Source of the DNA: RGIG8775 sp045587785
Lineage (GTDB): Bacteria; Bacillota; Clostridia; Oscillospirales; CAG-272
Reading direction: 5' to 3'
DNA length: 9,822 nt
Assembly (NCBI GenBank): GCA_045587785.1
Contig: JAZNDA010000021.1
Location: 1 to 9,822 of the forward strand
This document shows positions 1 through 5,561 of the stretch, in pieces. The notes beneath the pieces are model-generated. The model was not told where the DNA came from. It saw only the letters and a list, made by a program, of their open reading frames with translations, and searched no databases. Numbering within the stretch: position 1 is the stretch's first letter; every line of letters starts with the position of its first letter. Position numbers and translations under genes: made by a program.

Positions 1-656
1 AGTTCAACCCTATGATGGGTCACCGTGGATGCCGTCTCGCTGTAACATACCCCGAGATCGCTAAGATGCAGACAACTGCTGTAATTCGCGCAGCAATCAA
101 CACTCAGAAAGCTCATCCCGACTGGAACGTTAAGCCCGAGATCATGATTCCTCTCGTAGGCGACGTTAAGGAGCTTAAGTACGTTAAGGCTGTTGTAGTT
201 GCTACTGCTGATGCAGAGATCGCAGCTGCAGGTGTGAGCCTCAAGTACGAGGTTGGTACCATGATCGAGATCCCGAGAGCATGTCTGACGGCTGACGAGA
301 TCGCCGCTAACGCAGACTTCTTCTGCTTCGGTACTAACGACCTTACGCAGATGACCTACGGCTTCTCCCGTGACGACGCAGGTAAGTTCCTGAATGCTTA
401 CTATGAGACCAAGATCTTTGAGAACGATCCCTTCGCAAAGCTTGACACCACAGGTGTTGGCAAGCTCATGAACATGGCAGTTACCCTCGGCAGACCCGTA
501 AACAACCACCTTCACGTTGGTATTTGCGGTGAGCACGGCGGTGATCCCACGTCGGTTGAGTTCTGCCACCAGATCGGACTTGACTATGTATCTTGCTCTC
601 CCTTCCGTGTTCCGATCGCTCGCCTTGCCGCAGCTCAGGCAGCTCTGAAGGACTGA
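1..656 (+). CDS. ppdK: Pyruvate, phosphate dikinase, C-terminal part (5' end outside window)
   Basis: This is the last ~217 codons of an open frame that enters from the left edge (first full codon at position 3) and stops with TGA at 654-656. PPDK interconverts pyruvate + ATP + Pi and PEP + AMP + PPi in the cytoplasm. The fragment is the PEP/pyruvate-binding TIM barrel. It opens with the conserved NPMMGHRGCRL stretch and contains GTMIEIPRA (metal-binding Glu), FCFGTNDLTQMT (Asn/Asp of the active site) and CGEHGGDP, whose Cys is the family's catalytic proton donor. It ends with the typical SCSPFRVPIARLAAAQA tail. PEP synthase and enzyme I share the barrel, but the FGTNDLTQMT and GEHGG wording fits PPDK best. 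All catalytic residues that fall in this part are intact. A strong terminator follows directly, so it ends its transcription unit. Confidence 0.96.
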   Translation, partial: FNPMMGHRGCRLAVTYPEIAKMQTTAVIRAAINTQKAHPDWNVKPEIMIPLVGDVKELKYVKAVVVATADAEIAAAGVSLKYEVGTMIEIPRACLTADEIAANADFFCFGTNDLTQMTYGFSRDDAGKFLNAYYETKIFENDPFAKLDTTGVGKLMNMAVTLGRPVNNHLHVGICGEHGGDPTSVEFCHQIGLDYVSCSPFRVPIARLAAAQAALKD

Positions 657-673
657 TTTAAAGAGAGATATAT

Positions 674-728
674 ATCCTTAAATGACCCCTTGGTCGAGAT
701 TCTCGACCAAGGGGCTGTTTTTAAGGAT
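674..728 (+). terminator. Intrinsic terminator of ppdK
   Basis: A 13-bp perfect stem (CCCCTTGGTCGAG 686-698 with CTCGACCAAGGGG 702-714, loop ATT) is followed by CTGTTTTT. An outer 9-bp arm, ATCCTTAAA (674-682) with TTTAAGGAT (720-728), can extend it. It lies 17 nt after the ppdK stop and insulates ppdK from the metNIQ promoter. Confidence 0.93.
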
Positions 729-764
729 AATATGTTGTTTTTTGAAAAAAATGTAAATTTCCCA

Positions 765-793
765 TTGACAAAACGGTGGGGGCGTGATATAAT
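765..793 (+). promoter_or_regulatory. Sigma-A promoter of the met leader/metNIQ operon
   Basis: TTGACA (765-770), a 17-nt spacer, then TATAAT (788-793): a perfect consensus housekeeping promoter. Transcription should start near 800, about 28 nt before the leader ORF. A promoter this strong, with no visible operator overlapping it, suggests that control occurs after initiation, as expected for the attenuator that follows. Confidence 0.9.
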
Positions 794-827
794 TTTTCTA
801 TTATCAGTGGTTCGGAGGAAGAAAACA

Positions 828-926
828 ATGTTCGGAAGTGTCGGTATGTCGGGTATGACTATGCGCATGTGCTTCATGTGCATGTTTTGCTATGCTGAAA
901 ACCCGTCATGCGTTACCGTCCAATAG
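828..926 (+). CDS. Met/Cys-rich leader peptide (32 aa) of the methionine transport operon
   Basis: This short ORF starts at ATG 828 after a strong Shine-Dalgarno (GGAGGAAG, 814-821) and stops with TAG at 924-926. Of 32 residues, 7 are Met (1, 7, 10, 12, 14, 17, 19) and 4 are Cys (15, 18, 21, 28). The core is MTMRMCFMCMFC at residues 10-21. It lies between a consensus promoter and an intrinsic terminator, immediately upstream of a methionine importer. Such codon enrichment matches ribosome-mediated attenuation leaders (trp, his, leu), with Met as the sensed amino acid and Cys perhaps a second one. A longer in-frame ATG at 690 lies in the ppdK terminator, upstream of the promoter, and is not credible. 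A small metal-binding protein is a less likely alternative. Confidence 0.85.
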   Translation: MFGSVGMSGMTMRMCFMCMFCYAENPSCVTVQ

Positions 927-962
927 ATCATTGCGATTGATATGGTAGGAAGCATCGGGTTT
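864..962 (+). promoter_or_regulatory. Alternative RNA pairings of the met attenuator (regions 1:2 and 2:3)
   Basis: Region 2, within the last leader codons, can pair two ways. With region 3 it forms an antiterminator: AAACCCG (899-905) pairs with CGGGTTT (956-962), and ATGC (908-911) pairs with GCAT (952-955). That is 11 bp with a 2-nt bulge. It takes up the loop and part of both arms of the terminator hairpin. With region 1, CATGCG (907-912) pairs with CGCATG (864-869), which lies in the Met-codon run. A ribosome stalled at Met 14-19 would cover region 1 and leave region 2 free for the antiterminator. One reaching the stop codon would mask region 2, so the terminator forms. The pairings are read by eye; the switching model is inference. 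Confidence 0.72.
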
Positions 963-980
963 CCTGCCTTATTTTTATTT
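944..980 (+). terminator. Attenuator (intrinsic terminator) upstream of metN
   Basis: The 10-bp stem pairs GGTAGGAAGC (944-953) with GTTTCCTGCC (959-968). It has two G-U wobbles and a 5-nt loop (954-958), and is followed by TTATTTTTATTT (969-980). It lies 17 nt past the leader stop codon and 35 nt before the metN start, so it is a transcription attenuator and not the end of a gene. Confidence 0.85.
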
Positions 981-1015
981 GAATTTAAGTTTGACAGAGA
1001 GGAGAAAGCCGACCT

Positions 1016-2005
1016 ATGATTGAGCTTAGGAATCTTGAAAAAACCTTCCGCACGGCAAACGGATCGATCGTGGCACTGAGAAATATCAATCTTACCATAG
1101 AAAATGGCGAGATATTCGGTATTATTGGGTTGTCGGGCGCAGGAAAAAGCACGCTGGTCCGTTGCATCAACCTGCTTGAAAGACCGACGGCAGGCGAGGT
1201 GCTGATCGATGGAGAGGACTTGATGCGCATGCCGAGAAAGGCACTTCTGAAAATGCGCCGCTCCATCGGCATGATCTTTCAGGGGTTTAACCTCTTGGAA
1301 CAGCGCAACGTGTTTGATAACGTCTGCTATCCCCTTGAGATCGACGGATGGAACCGCAAGGACGCCAAAAAGCGTGCGGAGGAGCTCCTCCGGCTGGTCG
1401 GACTTGCCGACCGTCAGAAGTCCTATCCCTCCCAGCTCTCGGGCGGACAAAAGCAGAGAGTGGCGATCGCCAGAGCACTTGCCACCAATCCGAAGTACTT
1501 GCTTTGCGACGAAGCGACAAGCGCGCTTGACCCCAACAACACCGCGCAGATCCTTGAGCTTCTCAAGAGGATCAACCGCGAGCTTGGCGTGACCATTGTG
1601 GTCATCACGCACGAGATGAAGGTCATTGATAAAATTTGCGACCGCGTGGCGGTGATCGACAAGAGCGAGATCGCCGAGATCGGCAGGGTGGCGGAGATCT
1701 TCACCATGCCCAAGTCCGACATCGCAAAGGAGCTCATTTTGCCAAGCTCCATGGCGGTAGGCGCGGTGACGGGCGGCGAAAAGCTGCGCATCGTGTTCAA
1801 CGGCGAGGCGTCCACGCTTCCCGTTATCTCCAATTTGGTTTTGGAGTGTCAGGTGCCTGTCAATATTTTGTTTGCGGACACCAAGGATTTTGACGGCAAG
1901 GCATACGGGCAGATGATCATTCAGCTTCCCGACGATGCGAGAAAATCCGAGCGCGTAATTACTTACCTCAAGAATAAAAAGATATCGTTTTTGAAGGAGG
2001 AATAA
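1016..2005 (+). CDS. metN: Methionine ABC transporter ATP-binding protein MetN
   Basis: ATPase subunit (329 aa) of the MetNIQ importer for methionine. It energises transport at the inner face of the membrane. Visible motifs: Walker A GLSGAGKST (38-46), Q-loop Gln89, signature LSGGQKQR (141-148), Walker B YLLCDEA (161-167), D-loop SALD and switch His199 (ITHEM). From about residue 256 there is a C-terminal NIL (ACT-like) domain, which in MetN binds methionine and causes trans-inhibition when the cell is replete. This domain separates MetN from other amino-acid ABC ATPases. Start: ATG 1016 after AGAGGAG (998-1004). The stop is 3 nt before metI. Feedback by the NIL domain would act on top of the transcriptional attenuator upstream. 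Confidence 0.96.
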   Translation: MIELRNLEKTFRTANGSIVALRNINLTIENGEIFGIIGLSGAGKSTLVRCINLLERPTAGEVLIDGEDLMRMPRKALLKMRRSIGMIFQGFNLLEQRNVFDNVCYPLEIDGWNRKDAKKRAEELLRLVGLADRQKSYPSQLSGGQKQRVAIARALATNPKYLLCDEATSALDPNNTAQILELLKRINRELGVTIVVITHEMKVIDKICDRVAVIDKSEIAEIGRVAEIFTMPKSDIAKELILPSSMAVGAVTGGEKLRIVFNGEASTLPVISNLVLECQVPVNILFADTKDFDGKAYGQMIIQLPDDARKSERVITYLKNKKISFLKEE

Positions 2006-2008
2006 GAT

Positions 2009-2704
2009 ATGGAAAAATTTTTATCCCTCTTTTCGGAAATGTTTCAAAAGCTGTGGGCAAACGGCGACATTCAAAGGGGCGTTTGGGAGACGGTGTATCT
2101 CACGCTTCTCTCGGCACTCATTGCGTACGTCATTGGGTTGCCGCTGGGTCTTTTGTTGTCGGTGACGGGGGAGGGCGGTATCCGTCCGATCACGTGGCTG
2201 AATAAGACCCTGAGTGTGATCGTCAACATTTTCCGAAGCATGCCGTTTATTATTCTGATGGTTGCCATGCTTCCCGTGGCAAAGGCGGTGGTGGGCACCA
2301 GCCTTGGCAACCGCGCTATGATCGTTATGCTGGTCATTGCCGCCGCGCCGTACGTGGCGCGCATGGTGGAGTCCTCCATCAAAGAGGTGGATGCAGGCAT
2401 TATCGAGGCGGCGCAAGCCATGGGCACGTCCAATATGAAGATCGTTCTGAAGGTGCTCATTCCCGAAGCGAAGCCGTCACTTATTGTGGGCGCGGTGATT
2501 TCGATCGTGACCATTCTCGGATACTCGGCGATGGCAAGCACCATCGGCGGCGGCGGACTTGGCGCCATTGCCATTATCTACGGCCATCAGCGCTCCAATC
2601 CCGATATTATTTGGTTCTGTGTGGTGCTGATCGTCATTATCGTTCAGATCGTTCAAGAGGTCGGTATGTGGATCGCCCGCAAGACCGACAAACGGGTAAA
2701 GTAA
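2009..2704 (+). CDS. metI: Methionine ABC transporter permease MetI
   Basis: Integral membrane subunit (231 aa, usual length ~215-235) forming the translocation path with MetN. About five hydrophobic segments are seen, near residues 28-52, 67-93, 100-118, 156-190 and 200-222. The permease coupling motif EAA...G.........P begins at residue 133 (EAAQAMGTSNMKIVLKVLIP) and docks on MetN. The stretch GYSAMASTIGGGGLGAIAI near the end is typical of MetI. It starts 3 nt after the metN stop, with its ribosome site AAGGAGG inside the end of metN, so the two are co-transcribed and probably translationally coupled. Confidence 0.95.
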   Translation: MEKFLSLFSEMFQKLWANGDIQRGVWETVYLTLLSALIAYVIGLPLGLLLSVTGEGGIRPITWLNKTLSVIVNIFRSMPFIILMVAMLPVAKAVVGTSLGNRAMIVMLVIAAAPYVARMVESSIKEVDAGIIEAAQAMGTSNMKIVLKVLIPEAKPSLIVGAVISIVTILGYSAMASTIGGGGLGAIAIIYGHQRSNPDIIWFCVVLIVIIVQIVQEVGMWIARKTDKRVK

Positions 2705-2744
2705 ATTTTTTAATTTAAAATAAAAAACCAAAGGAGACCTACTT

Positions 2745-3563
2745 ATGAAAAAGATTCTTTCACTTGCACTTGTTGCCGTTCTTCTGCTTGCCGCGCTTTG
2801 TGCTTGCGGAGCTAAGAACGACGAAAACACCATCAAAGTCGGCGCAAGCTCCACGCCTCACGCCGAGATACTGGAAGTGGTCAAGGACGACCTCGCCGCC
2901 AAGGGTTATACCCTTGAGATCGTGGTTTACGATGACTATATCCTTCCCAACAAGGGCGTATCGGACGGCGACCTTGACGCCAATTACTTCCAGCACACCC
3001 CCTACCTCAATTCCTACAATGCCGACAACAACACCGACATCGTGTCGGCAGGTCTTGTGCACTACGAGCCCTTCGGAATCTATGGTAACGGCGTGACCGA
3101 CCTTGGGGCTCTTGCCGCAGGCGCAACCATTCTCATTCCTGCGGACGACAGCAACGAGACTCGCGCACTTTTCCTGCTCCAGCAGGAGGGGCTCATTACG
3201 CTTCCCGAGGACGCTTCTGCCGAGGTCGGCGTATCGCACCTTGATATCGTAGACAACGGCGGTTACAACATCGTTGCCGTTGAGGCACAGACTGTTCCTG
3301 CACAGCTCAAGAACAGCGACGAGGGAACCATTGCGGTCATTAACGGCAACTACGCGATCGGCGCAGGTCTTAAGATTGCGGACGCGCTTGCCTCCGAGGA
3401 CGCTTCGGGCGAGGCTGCACAGACCTACGCCAACATCGTAGCCGTTCAGAAGGGCAACGAGAGCACTGACAAGATCAAGGCACTTGTTGAGGCACTGCAG
3501 TCCGAAAAGGTTGCAACCTACATCGCTGACACATATGCCGGCGCGGTGGTTACGATTAAGTAA
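2745..3563 (+). CDS. metQ: Methionine-binding lipoprotein MetQ (NlpA family)
   Basis: Substrate-binding lipoprotein (272 aa) that captures methionine outside the membrane and delivers it to MetNI. It has a Lys-Lys start, a hydrophobic signal peptide (4-18) and a lipobox LCAC with Cys21 as the likely lipidated residue. The mature part begins with the NlpA-family pattern TIKVGASSTPHAEILEVV and contains DANYFQHTPYLN and the IVAVEAQTVPAQL-like region typical of the family. Start ATG 2745 follows AAAGGAG. It is the third gene of the operon; the 40-nt gap after metI is AT-rich and shows no terminator. Specificity for L- or D-Met, or Met sulfoxide, cannot be read from sequence. Confidence 0.95.
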   Translation: MKKILSLALVAVLLLAALCACGAKNDENTIKVGASSTPHAEILEVVKDDLAAKGYTLEIVVYDDYILPNKGVSDGDLDANYFQHTPYLNSYNADNNTDIVSAGLVHYEPFGIYGNGVTDLGALAAGATILIPADDSNETRALFLLQQEGLITLPEDASAEVGVSHLDIVDNGGYNIVAVEAQTVPAQLKNSDEGTIAVINGNYAIGAGLKIADALASEDASGEAAQTYANIVAVQKGNESTDKIKALVEALQSEKVATYIADTYAGAVVTIK

Positions 3564-3572
3564 AAAGAACGA

Positions 3573-3621
3573 TTAGGGGGGACTTTTGAAAAAGTCCCCC
3601 TAAAACCCCTCAAAATTTTTT
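3573..3621 (+). repeat. G/C-rich hairpin after metQ, related to the dispersed hairpin repeat
   Basis: GGGGGACTTT (3577-3586) pairs perfectly with AAAGTCCCCC (3591-3600) across a TGAA loop. A T-run (TTTTTT) comes only 15 nt later. The CTTTTGAAAAAG core and the following CCTAAAACCCCTCAAAA resemble the 3' half of the repeats at 4784-4865 and 9611-9695. It could act as a weak terminator for metQ, but the missing immediate U-tract leaves that uncertain. Confidence 0.6.
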
Positions 3622-3630
3622 GTGGAAAAG

Positions 3631-3670
3631 AAAATACGAGAGCATTTGGCGTGTTCTCGTATTTTTTATT
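3631..3670. terminator. Bidirectional terminator between metQ and the XRE gene
   Basis: The 14-bp stem AAAATACGAGAGCA (3631-3644) pairs with TGTTCTCGTATTTT (3652-3665), with one G-T wobble and a 7-nt loop. On the plus strand it runs into TATTTTTTATT. On the minus strand the arm runs into TTTTCTTTTCC. It therefore can end both the metNIQ transcript (+) and the convergent XRE transcript (-). Confidence 0.88.
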
Positions 3671-3672
3671 AT

Positions 3673-4011
3673 TCAATTCTTTTTGTACTTGTCCATTTCG
3701 AGCAGAATGTTATAAATTTGCTCTTGTTCCGCTGCCGTCTTTGACAAAAGAAATTCGTAGCAGGCAAGCGGAATGTTACGTTTTTCGCTCTCGTGGCATC
3801 CGAGGTTCTCAAACAGCTTTGATAGGGAAATGTTCAAAGCCGTGCAAATCTTTTCGATGCTTTCGATTGTGGCGTTTTTCTCGCCGCGCTCAATTTGACC
3901 GATGTACGCAGAGTGACATCCGGCAAGCTCTGCAAGTTTTTCTTGGCTCAGATGTTTGCTCGTTCTGTAATTTCTGATTCGCTGCCCTAAGATTTTTGCA
4001 ATATCACTCAT
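3673..4011 (-). CDS. XRE-family helix-turn-helix transcriptional regulator
   Basis: DNA-binding protein of 112 aa. Residues 9-63 form a Cro/C1-type HTH: LGQRIRNYRTSKHLSQEKLA, then AGCHSAYIGQIERGEKNATIESIEKICTAL, with the SQEKLA and YIGQIERG signatures. The C-terminal ~45 residues are helical and of no recognised domain. I chose the start at 4011 (MSDIAK) because the family begins just before the HTH and an AGGGAT-like site precedes it. An ATG at 4059 would add 16 residues that include the operator arm. It is divergent from the SLOG gene across a 152-bp AT-rich spacer, so it probably represses itself and that gene. Targets are inferred only. Confidence 0.88.
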   Translation of the reverse strand: MSDIAKILGQRIRNYRTSKHLSQEKLAELAGCHSAYIGQIERGEKNATIESIEKICTALNISLSKLFENLGCHESEKRNIPLACYEFLLSKTAAEQEQIYNILLEMDKYKKN

Positions 4012-4023
4012 GATAATCCCTAC

Positions 4024-4065
4024 TTTCGTTTGTACTGTGTATAGTCTATAAGTATTCAAACGAAA
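4024..4065. promoter_or_regulatory. Probable operator: inverted repeat TTTCGTTTG...CAAACGAAA
   Basis: A perfect 9-bp inverted repeat, TTTCGTTTG (4024-4032) and CAAACGAAA (4057-4065), is separated by 24 bp. A second palindrome, TATAGTCTATA (4040-4050), lies inside it. It sits just upstream of the XRE start and upstream of the plus-strand promoter at 4079-4107, where an autoregulating XRE repressor would bind. The arms are about four helical turns apart, so either each arm is a half-site or looping occurs. Binding is inferred from position. Confidence 0.5.
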
Positions 4066-4078
4066 TTGCCATAAACTA

Positions 4079-4107
4079 TTGATATTATTTTTACAACATG
4101 GTATACT
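4079..4107 (+). promoter_or_regulatory. Promoter of the SLOG gene
   Basis: TTGATA (4079-4084), 17-nt spacer, TATACT (4102-4107): close to the sigma-A consensus and followed by the SLOG gene start 57 nt on. An overlapping weaker option is TTTACA (4090-4095) with TATTAA (4113-4118), also 17 nt apart. Confidence 0.65.
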
Positions 4108-4163
4108 ATAGATATTAAAAAGCGAAATTTCCTGCTTATAGTATTTGAAATGGGGATGATAAT

Positions 4164-4622
4164 ATGAATGTTTTTACGGTTTCTCTGTTTGGGCATCGGG
4201 AAATTGACAGTATGTGGCAATTAAATGAGCGGCTCGCACCGATCATCAAAGAGTTAATACAAACAAAAATGTATGTATCTTTTTTTGTTGGGCGTAACGG
4301 AGTGTTTGATGAATATGCGGCGTCGGTTATCAAGCAGATGCAAAAAGAGCTTGGAAAAGAAAACAACGACATGACATTAGTACTTCCGTATAAAGTGTCC
4401 AATCTTGAATATTATGAAAAATATTATGACAGTATTATGATTCCCGAATGTGTATATGATGCGCACCCGAAATCTGCGATCACGCTCAAAAATCGGTGGA
4501 TGGTTGAGTGTTCCGATCTGGTGCTCGTTTATGTGGAGCGTAACAAAGGCGGTGCCTATGCCGCCTTGAAATACGCAAAAAAGCTGAATAAAAATGTTGT
4601 CAATCTTTACGAAAGTCTCTGA
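4164..4622 (+). CDS. SLOG-superfamily Rossmann-like protein of unknown function
   Basis: A 152-aa cytoplasmic protein. The N-terminus TVSLFGHRE (5-13) is a beta strand followed by a Gly-His-Arg turn. Then come VGRNGVFDEYAASVI (42-56), LKNRWMVECSDLVLVYVE (108-125) and NKGGAYAALKYAKK (127-140). These are the glycine-rich, Asp and GG(A/T) elements of the SLOG fold (relatives of YpsA and lysine-decarboxylase-like proteins), which binds nucleotides or nucleotide-derived ligands. I recognise the family pattern, not a function. SLOG proteins have been proposed as sensors in conflict systems and appear in phages and mobile DNA. It lies opposite an XRE repressor, is lower in GC than its neighbours and has its own terminator, which suggests a transferred two-gene module. 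The ribosome site (GGGGATGAT) is weak. Confidence 0.75.
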   Translation: MNVFTVSLFGHREIDSMWQLNERLAPIIKELIQTKMYVSFFVGRNGVFDEYAASVIKQMQKELGKENNDMTLVLPYKVSNLEYYEKYYDSIMIPECVYDAHPKSAITLKNRWMVECSDLVLVYVERNKGGAYAALKYAKKLNKNVVNLYESL

Positions 4623-4635
4623 ATTTTTGGGGAAT

Positions 4636-4685
4636 AAAAAATCTGTAATCAGTTAGTTTTTAAGCTAACCAATTACAGATTTTTC
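4636..4685 (+). terminator. Intrinsic terminator of the SLOG gene
   Basis: AAAAATCTGTAAT...GTTAG pairs with CTAAC...ATTACAGATTTTT (about 4637-4656 with 4665-4684). There is a 2x2 internal mismatch and an 8-nt loop, with A- and T-runs on the flanks. It begins 14 nt after the stop and can also work on the minus strand. Confidence 0.88.
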
Positions 4686-4735
4686 ATTTAATCAACGGGT
4701 TTAGACGCTTTCTTTAGGACACCTCGAGTTCGCTA

Positions 4736-4865
4736 CGCGACCTCGGGTCGCAAAGAAAGCTTTGCAAAGAAACGCCGATTGAGAGTTTCGCGCCTTGCGA
4801 GGCGCGACTCAGGGCTCTGCCCTAAGAACCCGCAAGCTTTGAAAAGCTTGACCAAACTTTTGTGG
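4736..4865. repeat. Dispersed intergenic hairpin repeat, copy A
   Basis: A non-coding stretch of consecutive small hairpins: GCGACC-TCG-GGTCGC (4738-4752), CAAAG-aaag-CTTTG (4751-4764), then the part shared with copy B (4784-4865): CGCGCC-ttgcga-GGCGCG, AGGG-ctctg-CCCT, CAAGCTTT-ga-AAAGCTTG and ACCAAACTTTTGTGG. Copy B lies at 9611-9695 in the same orientation. There is no ORF. The element lies just beyond the jag stop, so its CAAGCTT hairpin, or a long pairing of CTAAGAACC (4822-4830) with GGTTCTTAG (4884-4892), may help end the rpmH-jag transcript. No clear U-tract supports a standard terminator. Confidence 0.75.
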
Positions 4866-4888
4866 CAGTCTCGCCGTGAAGTCGGTTC

Positions 4889-5533
4889 TTAGTTGTTGTC
4901 CTCAAGATAGATAACCACCTTACGGTTGTTTTCCGAACCGATGGAGTTGGTGGAAACGCCCTTGATGTTCTGAACCTCGGAGTGGATGATACGTCTCTCG
5001 TAGGGGTTCATGGGCTCAAGCATGACGCTCTTCTTGTACTTGACTACCTTGTCAGCCATTCTTCTGGCGAGTGCGCGGAGGGTCTCCTCACGCTTTGCAC
5101 GGTAGTTCTCAATATCAATGGTGATCTTGGTGAACTCGCGCTTTTCGCCTTCTTCTTTGCGGTTGGCGGCAAGGTTGGCAAGATACTGGAGCGAATCCAG
5201 CGTTTCGCCGTGGTGGCCGATCAGCACGCCCGCGTCCTTACCTTCAATGGTCAGGAGCTTGTCGCCGTCCTCTTTGTCGGACACGGCGACTGTTGCCGCG
5301 ATCTGCATATCCTCAAGGATCTTTTCGATGAACGCAACGGCAATCTCGGTGCCGTCCTTGCCATAGCTGGCGCGGACAACGGCAGGCGTACTGCCAATGC
5401 CGAGGAAGCCTTTCTTTTCTCTCTCGACGATCGTATATTTGATCGATGCCTCGTCGGGTGCGCCAAGCTCGCGGACAGCCTCTGCAATAGCAAGCTCGAC
5501 GGTTTTCGCTGTTACGGTAATTTCTTTTTTCAT
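4889..5533 (-). CDS. jag: RNA-binding protein Jag/KhpB (Jag-N, KH, R3H domains)
   Basis: A 214-aa RNA-binding protein; Jag/KhpB works with KhpA in control of cell elongation in Gram-positives. Three parts are seen. The Jag-N domain is residues 1-55 (MKKEITVTAKTVELAIAEA, then KGFLGIG at 41-47). The KH domain has its RNA-contacting GxxG loop as GHHG (106-109). The R3H domain has Arg180 and His184 in NPYERRIIHSEV. I chose the start at 5533, after CGGAGAAAA, because the Jag-N domain begins there. A longer frame to 5593 would overlap the end of yidC. It follows yidC by 28 nt, the usual order, and ends the operon here. Confidence 0.94.
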   Translation of the reverse strand: MKKEITVTAKTVELAIAEAVRELGAPDEASIKYTIVEREKKGFLGIGSTPAVVRASYGKDGTEIAVAFIEKILEDMQIAATVAVSDKEDGDKLLTIEGKDAGVLIGHHGETLDSLQYLANLAANRKEEGEKREFTKITIDIENYRAKREETLRALARRMADKVVKYKKSVMLEPMNPYERRIIHSEVQNIKGVSTNSIGSENNRKVVIYLEDNN

Positions 5534-5561
5534 AATATTTTCTCCGTTATATTCCATTCTG

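Noticed and set aside
690..926. Longer 78-aa ORF in the leader frame starting at 690
   Set aside because: Its first 46 codons run through the ppdK terminator and the promoter, upstream of the expected transcription start; only the ATG at 828 has a good ribosome site.
991..996. TTGACA just before metN as a second promoter
   Set aside because: There is no -10 hexamer at 16-18 nt; that distance already lies on the metN start codon.
800..1015. SAM riboswitch or T-box in the metN leader
   Set aside because: The conserved SAM-I core and the T-box AGGGTGGNACCGCG word are absent; the leader is short and is fully explained by ORF plus terminator.
890..1612. 240-aa minus-strand ORF opposite the attenuator and metN
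   Set aside because: Antisense shadow of metN, whose motifs are complete; no family resemblance or ribosome site.
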